From NCBI RefSeq assembly GCF_036345175.1, contig NZ_CP107780.1, positions 5,270,001 to 5,334,000 of the forward strand: a stretch of DNA of 64,000 nucleotides. The letters run 5' to 3'. This document shows positions 16,492-24,592 of this stretch, one piece after another. The DNA is from Streptomyces sp. NBC_00576 (GTDB lineage Bacteria > Actinomycetota > Actinomycetes > Streptomycetales > Streptomycetaceae). How positions within the stretch are numbered: position 1 is the stretch's first letter; the number at the start of each line of letters is the position of its first letter. The position numbers and the translations under genes were made by a program. The notes under the pieces were generated by a model. It did no database searches. It was given only the letters and a program-made list of their open reading frames with translations, and was not told where the DNA came from.

Positions 16492-18002
16492 GGGGTGCCC
16501 TCCCGCTTGTCGGTGGCGTACGCGTGGCGGTAGAGCGCGAGGGACGGCGCGTACCGTCCGCTCGGGTCGCGCTGGTGGAGTTCGTCGAGGATCTCGTGCG
16601 CCCAGCTCCGGCCGAGCCTGCGGCTCCACTCGAAGGGCCCGAGCGGGTAGTTGACGCCGAGGCGCATCGCCGTGTCGACGTCCTCCTCGGTGGCGACGCC
16701 CTTGGCGACGGCGTCGTGCGCGAGGTCGATCATCCGGGCCACCGTACGGGCGACGATCATGCCAGGGGCGTCCCCGAGGACGCTGACGTCCTTGCCGAGC
16801 GCCTGGAAGAGGCCGATGGCCTCGGAGAGGGTCTGCGGCTGGGTGTCCTGGGAGGCGGACACGGCGATGCGGGTGGCCCGCCGGTAGTCGAGGGCAAGGT
16901 CGAAGTAGACGACGTCACGGAACTCGACGCTGGTCTGCCCGTCGGCGAGGACCAGCTGACCGCCGCTGGGCAGTACCAGCCGGGTGCCGTGGTCCTCCTC
17001 GTCCTCACGGACGGGAATGCCCGCCTCGCGGATCAACGCGAGGAGGTCGGACGCGGGGCCCAGGTCGCCCTCGGCGGCGACGTACGCGGGCGCCTGGGCC
17101 TCCTCCGCGGTGTGCGGTTCGGCTCGCTCGGCATCGTCCCCGTACTCGTACCAGCCCTGCCCGGTCTTGCGGCCGAGCCGGCCCGACTCGACGAGCCGCC
17201 GCTGGGCGAGCGAAGGCGTGAACCGCACGTCCTGGAAGAAGGCCTGCCACACGGAGTGGGTGACGGCCTCGTTGACGTCCTGCCCGATGAGGTCGGTCAG
17301 TTCGAAGGCACCCATTCTGAACCCGCCGCACTCGCGCAGCACCGCGTCGATGGTGGCGGGGTCGGCGGACTGGGCCTCGTACGCCGCGAAGGCCTCCGCG
17401 TAGAAGGGCCGGGCGAGGCGGTTGACGATGAAGCCGGGGGTGTCGGCGCAGGCGACCGGGGTCTTGCCCCAGGCGCGGGCCATCTCGTACGCGCGCGTGG
17501 CCGACGTGACGTCGGTGGCGAAGCCGGAGACGACCTCCACGAGGGGGAGCAGCGGCGCCGGGTTGAAGAAGTGCAGACCCACGAACCGCCCGGGGTTGCG
17601 CAGAACGCCCCCGATGGCGGTGACGGACAGGGAGGAGGTGTTGGTGGCGAGCAGACAGTCGTCGTCGACCACGTCCTCCAGGGCACGCATCAACTCCTGC
17701 TTCACGTCGAGCTGTTCGATGACGGCCTCGATGACGAGGGAGCAGTCGGCGAGTTCGGCGAGGCTCCCGGCGGCGTGCAGCCGGCCCCGCGCCGCGTCCC
17801 GCTCGGCCGCCGTCAGCCGGTCCTTCTCGACGAGCCGGTCGAGGCGCGCGCCGATCGCGTCGACGGCGTCCTGGGCCCGCCCGGGCGCGGCATCGAACAG
17901 CCGTACGTGATGACCGGCGACCAGCGCGACCTGGGCGATGCCCTGGCCCATGGTGCCGGTGCCGACGACGGCCACGGGGCTGCTGAGGTCGAGTGCTGTC
18001 AT
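16488..18002 (-). CDS. 3-hydroxyacyl-CoA dehydrogenase (PaaH-like)
   Basis: 504 aa, bearing the N-terminal NAD domain (VAVVGTGTMGQGIAQVALV, GxGxxG) and two successive 3HCDH C-terminal domains, so longer than single-domain enzymes of about 285 aa. Catalytic region: LHFFNPAPLLPLVEVV with the active His; VACADTPGFIVNRLARPFYAEA; then a second copy APGMIVARTVARMIDLAHDA. It oxidises 3-hydroxyacyl-CoA, either in phenylacetate breakdown (paaN is divergent next door) or in beta-oxidation. It is coupled to the downstream tetR gene. Confidence 0.9.
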   Translation of the reverse strand: MTALDLSSPVAVVGTGTMGQGIAQVALVAGHHVRLFDAAPGRAQDAVDAIGARLDRLVEKDRLTAAERDAARGRLHAAGSLAELADCSLVIEAVIEQLDVKQELMRALEDVVDDDCLLATNTSSLSVTAIGGVLRNPGRFVGLHFFNPAPLLPLVEVVSGFATDVTSATRAYEMARAWGKTPVACADTPGFIVNRLARPFYAEAFAAYEAQSADPATIDAVLRECGGFRMGAFELTDLIGQDVNEAVTHSVWQAFFQDVRFTPSLAQRRLVESGRLGRKTGQGWYEYGDDAERAEPHTAEEAQAPAYVAAEGDLGPASDLLALIREAGIPVREDEEDHGTRLVLPSGGQLVLADGQTSVEFRDVVYFDLALDYRRATRIAVSASQDTQPQTLSEAIGLFQALGKDVSVLGDAPGMIVARTVARMIDLAHDAVAKGVATEEDVDTAMRLGVNYPLGPFEWSRRLGRSWAHEILDELHQRDPSGRYAPSLALYRHAYATDKREGTP

Positions 18003-18025
18003 GTGCGCGATCCTCCCGCACGAGG

Positions 18026-18034
18026 TTGTCCACA
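18026..18034 (+). other. DnaA box
   Basis: TTGTCCACA, the preferred Streptomyces DnaA box, in the 3HCDH-paaN intergenic region. Confidence 0.55.
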
Positions 18035-18058
18035 GATGCGGCGGACCCCCTTGTCCCG

Positions 18059-18072
18059 ACCGATCGTTCGGT
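18059..18072. promoter_or_regulatory. TetR-type operator ACCGA-N4-TCGGT (copy 2)
   Basis: ACCGATCGTTCGGT between divergent 3HCDH-tetR and paaN. The half-sites are identical to those at 15254 and 22930. GTTACTCTAACTCT follows and may be part of the paaN promoter. Confidence 0.65.
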
Positions 18073-18100
18073 TACTCTAACTCTGTCGTGCCTTTTCTGC

Positions 18101-18158
18101 CCAGGTCATGTCCCAGTTCATGTACCGGTTCATGCACCAGTTCGTGTCCCAGGTCATG
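18101..18158. repeat. 12-bp tandem repeat upstream of paaN
   Basis: Five imperfect 12-bp units built on CCAGTTCATGTC, with the TCATG/TCGTG core recurring every 12 bp at 18106, 18118, 18130, 18142 and 18154. It lies between the operator and the paaN ribosome site, probably within the 5' leader. Confidence 0.7.
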
Positions 18159-18199
18159 AGCTCAACGAAGTGCTCTTGAGACGAGGAGTTGGTCCCCTG

Positions 18200-19906
18200 A
18201 TGGCCGCCGAACTCACCGCGCACCAGCTGATCGCCCAGCACCGGCCCACCCTCGACCAGGCGCTGGAAGCGATCCGCACGCGCGCGTACTGGTCCCCGCA
18301 CCCCGAACACCCCAAGGCTTACGGGGAGGACGGCAGCCTGAGCCTGGCCGCCGGCAAGGCCGCCTTCGACGCCGTCCTGAACACCCGCCTCGACCTGGAC
18401 CAGCCCGGCACGGACGACTGGGTGGGCGGCGAGGTGTCCCCGTACGGCATCGGGCTGGGCGTCATCTACCCGCACGCGGACGTCGACGTGCTGCTGCCCG
18501 CCATGAAGGCCGGCCAGCGCGTCTGGCGCGACGCGGGCGCGGAGGTCCGCGCGATGGTCTGTCTGGAGATCCTCAGGCGGATCAGCGGCCGGACGCACGA
18601 GTTCGCGCACGCGGTCATGCACACCAGCGGTCAGGCCTTCATGATGGCGTTCCAGGCCGGGGGCCCGCACGCCCAGGACCGCGGCCTGGAAGCGGTGGCG
18701 TACGCGTACGCGGAGCAGGTCCGAACCCCCGGCACCGCGGAGTGGACCAAGCCCCAGGGCAAGCGCGACCCACTGGCCCTCACGAAGGAGTTCACGCCGG
18801 TCCCGCGCGGCATCGCACTCCTCATCGGCTGCAACACGTTCCCCACGTGGAACGGCTACCCGGGCCTGTTCGCGTCCCTGGCCACGGGCAACGCGGTCCT
18901 CGTGAAGCCCCACCCGCGCGCGGTGCTGCCGCTCGCGCTGACGGTCGGCGTCGCGCGCGAGGTCCTGGCGGAGGCCGGCTTCGACCCGAACCTGGTGGCC
19001 CTGGCCGCCGAGCGCCCCGGCGAGGGCATCGCGAAGACCCTGGCGACCCGCCCGGAGATCCGCATCGTCGACTACACGGGCTCGACGTCGTTCGGCGACT
19101 GGCTGGAGGCCAACGCCCGCCAGGCGCAGGTCTACACGGAGAAGGCCGGCGTCAACACGGTGATCGTGGAGTCGACCGGCAACTACAAGGGCATGCTGTC
19201 GAACCTCGCCTTCGCCCTCTCCCTGTACAGCGGCCAGATGTGCACCACCCCGCAGAACCTCCTCATCCCCCGCGACGGCATCCGCACGGAGGAGGGCCCC
19301 AAGTCGTACGACGAGGTGGTCACCGACCTCGCCGCCGCGGTCGGCGGCCTCCTGGGCGACGACGCGCGCGCGAACGGGCTGCTGGGCGCGATCGTCAACC
19401 CCGATGTGAAGGCACGGCTGGAGGCGGCGGCCGCACTCGGCGAGGTCGCCCTGGCCTCACGGGAGATCGTGAACCCCGACTTCCCGGACGCGGTGGTCCG
19501 TACGCCCGTCATCGTGAAGCTCGACGGCGCGCGGAAATATTGGGACGGGGCGGACGACGAGGCCGCCTACATGAGCGAGTGCTTCGGTCCGGTCTCCTTC
19601 GCCGTCGCGGTCGACTCGGCCGCCGACGCGGTGCAACTGCTGCGACGGACGATCCGGGACAAGGGCGCGATGACGGTCGGCGCGTACACGACCGACACGG
19701 AGTTCGAACAGGCCGTCCAGGAGGCCTGTCTGGAGGAGTGCGCCCAGTTGTCGCTGAACCTGACCGGCGGGGTGTACGTCAACCAGACGGCCGCCTTCTC
19801 CGACCTCCACGGTTCGGGCGGCAACCCGGCGGCGAACGCGGCACTGTGCGACGGCGCGTTCGTGGCGAACCGGTTCCGGGTGGTGGAGGTGCGCCGGGAG
19901 GCCTAG
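18200..19906 (+). CDS. paaN: Phenylacetic acid degradation protein PaaN (aldehyde dehydrogenase)
   Basis: 568 aa aldehyde-dehydrogenase-fold protein matching the PaaN family of actinobacteria. Features: a substrate-channel start (ELTAHQLIAQHRPTLDQALE), cofactor region VPRGIALLIGCNTFPTWNGYP, VDYTGSTSFGDWLE, VNTVIVESTG and catalytic Cys in YSGQMCTTPQN. It oxidises an aldehyde intermediate of ring-cleaved phenylacetyl-CoA or a related acyl aldehyde. The classic paaABCDE oxygenase genes are not adjacent, so the true substrate may differ. The ATG at 18200 follows GAGGAG. Its stop overlaps that of the convergent trmH-like gene by 4 bp. Confidence 0.9.
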   Translation: MAAELTAHQLIAQHRPTLDQALEAIRTRAYWSPHPEHPKAYGEDGSLSLAAGKAAFDAVLNTRLDLDQPGTDDWVGGEVSPYGIGLGVIYPHADVDVLLPAMKAGQRVWRDAGAEVRAMVCLEILRRISGRTHEFAHAVMHTSGQAFMMAFQAGGPHAQDRGLEAVAYAYAEQVRTPGTAEWTKPQGKRDPLALTKEFTPVPRGIALLIGCNTFPTWNGYPGLFASLATGNAVLVKPHPRAVLPLALTVGVAREVLAEAGFDPNLVALAAERPGEGIAKTLATRPEIRIVDYTGSTSFGDWLEANARQAQVYTEKAGVNTVIVESTGNYKGMLSNLAFALSLYSGQMCTTPQNLLIPRDGIRTEEGPKSYDEVVTDLAAAVGGLLGDDARANGLLGAIVNPDVKARLEAAAALGEVALASREIVNPDFPDAVVRTPVIVKLDGARKYWDGADDEAAYMSECFGPVSFAVAVDSAADAVQLLRRTIRDKGAMTVGAYTTDTEFEQAVQEACLEECAQLSLNLTGGVYVNQTAAFSDLHGSGGNPAANAALCDGAFVANRFRVVEVRREA

Positions 19907-20679
19907 AAACTCCCGTTGCCGGTGACGCTCCAGTGGTACAGCGTCATGGCCACGCTGGTCGCCAGGTTGTAGCTGGAGACCTGGGGGCGCATCGGGAGGG
20001 ACACCAGATGGTCGCCGCGCGCGCGTAGGTCGGGTGACAGCCCGCTGCGCTCGGAACCGAAAGCGAGTACGGCGTCGTCCGGGAGCTTCAGCCCCCGGAT
20101 GTCGTCGCCCTCCGGATCGAGCGCGAACACCGGCCCGGCCGGCAGCTCGGCCACCGCCAGCCGCTCCACGGCGGTCGCGAAGTGCAGCCCCGCCCCACCG
20201 CGTACGACGGTGGGGTGCCAGGGGTCGAGGGTGCCGGTGGTGACGACCCCGGTCGCGCCGAAACCGGCCGCGAGCCGGATCACGGCCCCGGCGTTGCCGA
20301 GATTGCGCGGGTCGTCGAGGACGACGACGGGCGCGGACCGGGGCGTACGCGCGAGCGCCTCCAGGTTGGCGGCGCGCGAGGGCCGTACGGCCAGGGCGGC
20401 CACCGCGGTGGGGTGCGCGCGCGGCACGAGGGACGTGTAGGTCGGCTCCGGGACCTCGGCCAGGAGGGCGTCCAAGGTGTCCCGTACGTCCGGAGCCAGC
20501 TCGTCGGCGAGATCCAGCGCCGCCCGTCGGTCGGTCGTCACGGCCACCGGAATCCGCGCGCCGAAGCGGACGGCGTGCTTGAGGGCGTGGAAGCCGTCGA
20601 GCAGTACGCAGGCGCCCGCGAGCCGGTGCCAGTCGGTCACCGGGTCGGTTGCCGGCCCCGTCACTGCGTCCGTCGTCAT
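19903..20679 (-). CDS. TrmH/SpoU family RNA 2'-O-methyltransferase
   Basis: 258 aa. C-terminal SPOUT domain with the three signature motifs: VVLDDPRNLGNAGAVIRLAA (motif 1), VLAFGSERSGLSPDL (motif 2) and LPMRPQVSSYNLATSVAMTLY (motif 3, trefoil knot). It methylates a ribose in rRNA or tRNA; the exact site cannot be told. The ATG at 20679 overlaps the stop of the upstream HTTM gene (ATGA). Confidence 0.9.
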   Translation of the reverse strand: MTTDAVTGPATDPVTDWHRLAGACVLLDGFHALKHAVRFGARIPVAVTTDRRAALDLADELAPDVRDTLDALLAEVPEPTYTSLVPRAHPTAVAALAVRPSRAANLEALARTPRSAPVVVLDDPRNLGNAGAVIRLAAGFGATGVVTTGTLDPWHPTVVRGGAGLHFATAVERLAVAELPAGPVFALDPEGDDIRGLKLPDDAVLAFGSERSGLSPDLRARGDHLVSLPMRPQVSSYNLATSVAMTLYHWSVTGNGSF

Positions 20680-21926
20680 GCCTTGAAGCCTACGTGCGGG
20701 GGCTCCGCCGTCTCGTCGGCCGCCCCGGAGGTCCGCTCGCCCGGCACGGCCCGTCCGTCGCCCGGCAGGCGGGCGAGAAGGCGCACACGCGTGCGTGCCG
20801 CCCACTCGCCGAGGCGGCGCAGGAAGGAGGTCGGCAGGAACACCGCGTCCGCGGCGATCATCGCGAGGGAGAAGAAGGGCAGTCCGAGGACGACGGCGAT
20901 CACGGCGTGCTCGGTCATCATCACGGCCAGCAGGACGTTCTTGACCCTCCGGTTGAAGAGCGTGAAGGGGAAGGCGACCTGCACGACCACCGTTCCGTAC
21001 GTCACCAGCATCACCATCGTGCCGCTCGACGACATCAGGTCGGAGAGGGCGGGCCACGGGGAGAAGTAGTCGAGGTGGAGCGGGTAGTAGACGGCGGTGC
21101 CGTCCTGCCAGCGCGAGCCCTGGATCTTGTACCAGCCGGCCGTCGCGTAGATCAGACAGGCCTCGGCCATGATCACGAAGAGGGCCGCGTTGTGGACGAG
21201 GTTGCCGACGATGTCGAGAAGCATCCGGGGCTCGCCGCCCTGCTCCCGGCGCGCCACGGCCCACCACACGCCCTGCGCCAGCCACATGCCCCAAAGGATC
21301 ACCGGGACCAGCAGGTCACCGTCGAGCTTGCCGGCTGCGGTACCGGCGACGAGGAGCGTCCCGAGGACGGCCCAGAGCGCGGGGCCCACCCGGTCCGGAG
21401 CGGCGTCGAAGAGCACGCGTGCGCGTGCCTTGCGCGCCCGCCGGGCGTCCAGGGACCACACCTGGCCGCAGCGCGTGAACACCAGATAGAGGGACATCAG
21501 GTGCAGGACGTTGTCGCCGCCGTCGCCCACGAAGATGCTGCGGTTCTGGAGCGAGAGCACACCGACCATGAAGACCACGGACAGGGTGCGGGTGCGCCAG
21601 CCGAGCAGGAGAAGAAGACTGGCGAGGACCGCGAGCACATAGACGAGCTCGAACCAGACCTGGCTGCCGGACCACATCAGGACCGTGAAGGCGCCGTTCT
21701 CCGCGATGAGCTGCTGGGCGAGATCCCAGCTCCAGGGGCCGTCGGGGCCGTACAGCTCCTGCCGGTGCGGGAACTCGCGCAGCAGGAACAGCAGCCAGGT
21801 CGCCGAGAAGCCGATACGGACGACGGCACTCTGGTAGGGGCCCAGTGCGGTCTCGGTGACGCGGCCGATGGCCTGGGAGACCGACCTGGAGAGCGACCGG
21901 GACGCCGCGGGCGCGAGGCGGGTCAT
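20676..21926 (-). CDS. HTTM domain membrane protein
   Basis: 416 aa polytopic protein of the HTTM family (the membrane domain related to vitamin K-dependent gamma-carboxylase). Several helices are visible (VVRIGFSATWLLFLLREF, LVYVLAVLASLLLLLGW, ALWAVLGTLLVAGTAAGKL). The conserved GDGGDNVLHLMSLYL segment is present. Bacterial members are of unknown function, possibly quinone or lipid linked. It is translationally coupled to the DUF5819 gene upstream, its usual partner in Streptomyces, and to trmH downstream. Confidence 0.85.
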   Translation of the reverse strand: MTRLAPAASRSLSRSVSQAIGRVTETALGPYQSAVVRIGFSATWLLFLLREFPHRQELYGPDGPWSWDLAQQLIAENGAFTVLMWSGSQVWFELVYVLAVLASLLLLLGWRTRTLSVVFMVGVLSLQNRSIFVGDGGDNVLHLMSLYLVFTRCGQVWSLDARRARKARARVLFDAAPDRVGPALWAVLGTLLVAGTAAGKLDGDLLVPVILWGMWLAQGVWWAVARREQGGEPRMLLDIVGNLVHNAALFVIMAEACLIYATAGWYKIQGSRWQDGTAVYYPLHLDYFSPWPALSDLMSSSGTMVMLVTYGTVVVQVAFPFTLFNRRVKNVLLAVMMTEHAVIAVVLGLPFFSLAMIAADAVFLPTSFLRRLGEWAARTRVRLLARLPGDGRAVPGERTSGAADETAEPPHVGFKA

Positions 21927-22756
21927 GAGCCGTCCGCCTTCGTCGCATCAGCGGTGCCCGCCGCCTCGGCCGCCTCGTCGTCAGGGACGGGCCACCAGGG
22001 CAGTACGCGGTACGTGGGCTTCTCGGGCACCTGCTCCTGGCTCCAGTCGGGCGGTCGGACGTTCGTGCTGCGGGAGCGGACCTGGACGCGGTCGATCGTG
22101 CCGCCGGGACCGGCCGCGTCCTCGCGGTCGAGGCGCAGGACGACGATGCGGCGCAGATACTGCTCGGCCAGGGCCCCGCGCAGACCCGAGGGACGGTTCT
22201 GGGCGTCGTGCGAGCCGACAAGAAAGTCCCACGCCCGGCGCAGCTCGTTCTGCTGGGTGTGGCTCGGCACCGGATTGCCGTCGATGGCCTCGCCGTCCAG
22301 CGCGGAGAGGTCGTACCAGCCGGTCGTCCGGGCCCCGCCGTCGGCGGTACGGACATCGGCGCGGACCTCGACGGCAATGTTCTGCTGCAGCGGGTTGGGG
22401 GCGAAGAGCTTCCAGTTCTGTTCGAACTCCGGGTAGATCCAGTCGTCGATCGTCCGGGAGTGCTCCTTGGTGACCGTGTTCGAGGGCGCGACGTGCAGAA
22501 ACACCATCCCGAGGTGGACACACGCGGCCACGGCGACGACCGCGACGGCGAGAGCGGCGCCTATCTGGTACGGGAGTGAGAGGGCGGCCAGGGTCGGGCG
22601 TGGGGCTTCCCCGGGGGCCGGGTGAGGTGCGGCGCTGTCGTCCGGCGGCCCGGGCTGGGGACCGTCGAACTGAGGACCGTCGGGCGGGGAGCCCTCGGCC
22701 TCGCCGGGCTCGTCGCGCCCGTGCCGGGCGGCCGAGCCTGCCTCGTACGCGTCCAT
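21923..22756 (-). CDS. DUF5819 family protein
   Basis: 277 aa. A disordered acidic/Pro-rich N-terminus of about 75 residues precedes one membrane anchor (IGAALAVAVVAVAACVHLGMV, about 88-108). The extracytoplasmic domain includes IYPEFEQNWKLFAPNPLQQN, the hallmark of DUF5819. It nearly always pairs with an HTTM protein, suggesting a two-part membrane complex. The start ATG 22756 is the first plausible one. ATGA overlap with the HTTM gene. Confidence 0.85.
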   Translation of the reverse strand: MDAYEAGSAARHGRDEPGEAEGSPPDGPQFDGPQPGPPDDSAAPHPAPGEAPRPTLAALSLPYQIGAALAVAVVAVAACVHLGMVFLHVAPSNTVTKEHSRTIDDWIYPEFEQNWKLFAPNPLQQNIAVEVRADVRTADGGARTTGWYDLSALDGEAIDGNPVPSHTQQNELRRAWDFLVGSHDAQNRPSGLRGALAEQYLRRIVVLRLDREDAAGPGGTIDRVQVRSRSTNVRPPDWSQEQVPEKPTYRVLPWWPVPDDEAAEAAGTADATKADGS

Positions 22757-22929
22757 TGCGCCCCGTCTCCCGATACCCGGTCCCATCGCGCCTGCGGCGT
22801 GCGCACGGGCACGGTACTCAGGGCCGCCCGCCCGGCGCAGCCCCCTGCGCACACCTGCACGACCTGTGCACGGTGCCCGGACAGCCGTTGACACCCTACG
22901 ACCCACCACTGGAGCACCCATTCGAACAG

Positions 22930-22943
22930 ACCGAACGATCGGT
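22930..22943. promoter_or_regulatory. TetR-type operator ACCGA-N4-TCGGT (copy 3, acyl-CoA dehydrogenase promoter)
   Basis: ACCGAACGATCGGT, with the same 5-bp arms and 4-nt spacer as copies at 15254 and 18059. It lies 104 bp upstream of the acyl-CoA dehydrogenase start. Confidence 0.6.
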
Positions 22944-22983
22944 CGACATCGCGCACCCTCCCGTCCCATCCGTTCCCTTCTTC

Positions 22984-22997
22984 TAGAACCTGTTCTA
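22984..22997. promoter_or_regulatory. KstR-like operator TAGAAC-CT-GTTCTA
   Basis: Perfect 6-bp arms with a 2-nt spacer, fitting the mycobacterial/rhodococcal KstR consensus TNNAACNNGTTNNA. It is 50 bp upstream of the acyl-CoA dehydrogenase GTG, close to where a promoter would be. No KstR gene is in this window. Confidence 0.5.
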
Positions 22998-23046
22998 TCT
23001 TGACGCCCCGTCAGGTCACCCGCCCCCGGGCCGAGAGGACAGCACC

Positions 23047-24195
23047 GTGGACTTCAGGTTCAGCGAGGAGCAGCAGGCGGCGGTCGAAGCGGCCCAGGCG
23101 GTGTTCGGCGGGGTCGCGCCGGACGGGGTGCCCAGTCCGGCGCTCGTGCCGGGTGCCGTCGCGGACGACTTCGACCGGGCGCTGTGGGAGAGGCTCGCCG
23201 GTGCGGATCTGCTGAGCCTGCTGCTCGACGAGGAGTTCGGCGGGGCCGGCCTCGACGCCATCGCCCTGTGTCTCGTGCTGCGCGAGTCCGCGAAGGTACT
23301 GGCCAGAGTGCCCCTGCTGGAGAGCTGCGCGGCCGCCGCGGCCGTACAGGCTTACGGGGGCGGGGAGTTGCGGGACGAGGTGCTGCGCCGGGCCGGGTCC
23401 GGCGACCTGGTCCTCACCGTCGCCGCGCACGGCCGCACCGGCCACGACCCCGCCGAACTCGCGGTGACCGCGGGCCGGGACGGTGACCTCTGGATGCTCG
23501 ACGGAACACAGACGGCTGTGCCCTGGGCACACAACGCCGACTTCCTCCTCGTACCCGCACGCACAAGCGCCGACCGGACCGTCCTCGCCCTTGTCCCCCG
23601 CGTCCACGAAGGCGTCCCGCTCGACGGCGTCGGACTCGCCGAGCAGATATCCACCACCGGCGAACGGCTCGGCGAACTGCGCCTGGATTCCGTGCGGTTG
23701 CCGGACCGATACGTCCTCGGCACCGAGGGTGCCTGGCCGTGGCTGCGCGATCTGCTGACCGTCGGCACCTGCGCGCTGGCGCTCGGTCTGGGTACGGCGG
23801 TGCTGGGCATGACCAGCGACTACACCGGCAAGCGGGAACAGTTCGGGCATCCCCTGGCGACGTTCCAGGCCGTCGCCGTCCAGGCCGCCGACCGGTACAT
23901 CGACCTGCGTGCGATGGAGGCCACGCTGTGGCAGGCGGCGTGGCGGATCAGCACGGGGGCGGGCGGCGCCCTGCCCGTCTCCGGGGACGTGGCCGTCGCC
24001 AAGATCTGGGCCGCGGAAGGCGTACGCCGGGTCGTACAGACCGCGCAGCACCTGCACGGCGGTTTCGGCGCCGACACCGACTATCCGCTGCACCGGTACC
24101 ACGCCTGGGCCAAACACCTGGAGCTGTCGCTCGGCCCGGCGCCAGCCCACGAGGAGATGCTGGGCGACCTGCTCGCGGCCCACCAACTCGGCTGA
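23047..24195 (+). CDS. Acyl-CoA dehydrogenase family protein
   Basis: 382 aa with the three-part ACAD fold: N-terminal helical domain (MDFRFSEEQQAAVEAAQAVF, LLLDEEFGGAGLDAIALCLVL), middle beta domain and C-terminal FAD-binding helices (YTGKREQFGHPLATFQAVA, QTAQHLHGGFGADTDYPLHRY). The usual catalytic Glu region reads HGGFGADTDY, so the base is not obvious. This is seen in heteromeric FadE pairs of steroid/side-chain catabolism, in which one subunit lacks it. The KstR-like operator fits that idea, but no partner gene is here. GTG start with GAGAGGAC upstream. Confidence 0.88.
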   Translation: MDFRFSEEQQAAVEAAQAVFGGVAPDGVPSPALVPGAVADDFDRALWERLAGADLLSLLLDEEFGGAGLDAIALCLVLRESAKVLARVPLLESCAAAAAVQAYGGGELRDEVLRRAGSGDLVLTVAAHGRTGHDPAELAVTAGRDGDLWMLDGTQTAVPWAHNADFLLVPARTSADRTVLALVPRVHEGVPLDGVGLAEQISTTGERLGELRLDSVRLPDRYVLGTEGAWPWLRDLLTVGTCALALGLGTAVLGMTSDYTGKREQFGHPLATFQAVAVQAADRYIDLRAMEATLWQAAWRISTGAGGALPVSGDVAVAKIWAAEGVRRVVQTAQHLHGGFGADTDYPLHRYHAWAKHLELSLGPAPAHEEMLGDLLAAHQLG

Positions 24196-24226
24196 AGCCG
24201 ACGCGGCGGACCATGAGTACCCAGGT

Positions 24227-24574
24227 TCAGGCGACGAAGCCCGGCGCACCCTCGTCGGTGACGACCGGGCGGCCCGCCGCCTCCCACACCTGCATACCGC
24301 CACCGACGTTCACGGCGTCGATGCCCTGCTGGACCAGATAGTTCGTGACCTGGGCCGACCGGCCACCCGCGCGGCAGATCACGTTGACCCGGCCGTCCTG
24401 CGGCGCCGCCTCGGTCAACTCGCCGTAGCGGGCGACGAATTCGCTCATGGGGATGTGCAACGCCCCCTCGGCATGCCCCGCCTGCCACTCCTCGTCCTCA
24501 CGGACATCCAGCAGGAAGTCGCCGTCCTTGAGGTCCGTGACCTCGACCGTGGGAACACCAGAACCGAAACTCAT
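24227..24574 (-). CDS. Rhodanese-like sulfurtransferase domain protein
   Basis: 115 aa single rhodanese domain. Active-site loop CRAGGRS with catalytic Cys in VNVICRAGGRSAQ; the domain start LLDVREDEEWQAGHAEGALHIPM is characteristic. It probably moves sulfane sulfur in the cytosol. Convergent with the acyl-CoA dehydrogenase gene; the next gene lies 18 bp upstream in the same direction. Confidence 0.9.
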   Translation of the reverse strand: MSFGSGVPTVEVTDLKDGDFLLDVREDEEWQAGHAEGALHIPMSEFVARYGELTEAAPQDGRVNVICRAGGRSAQVTNYLVQQGIDAVNVGGGMQVWEAAGRPVVTDEGAPGFVA

Positions 24575-24592
24575 ACCCCGACGATACCCAGG

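Noticed and set aside
18101..18158. Short CRISPR-like array
   Set aside because: Units are 12 bp, contiguous and without spacers; no cas genes are in the window.
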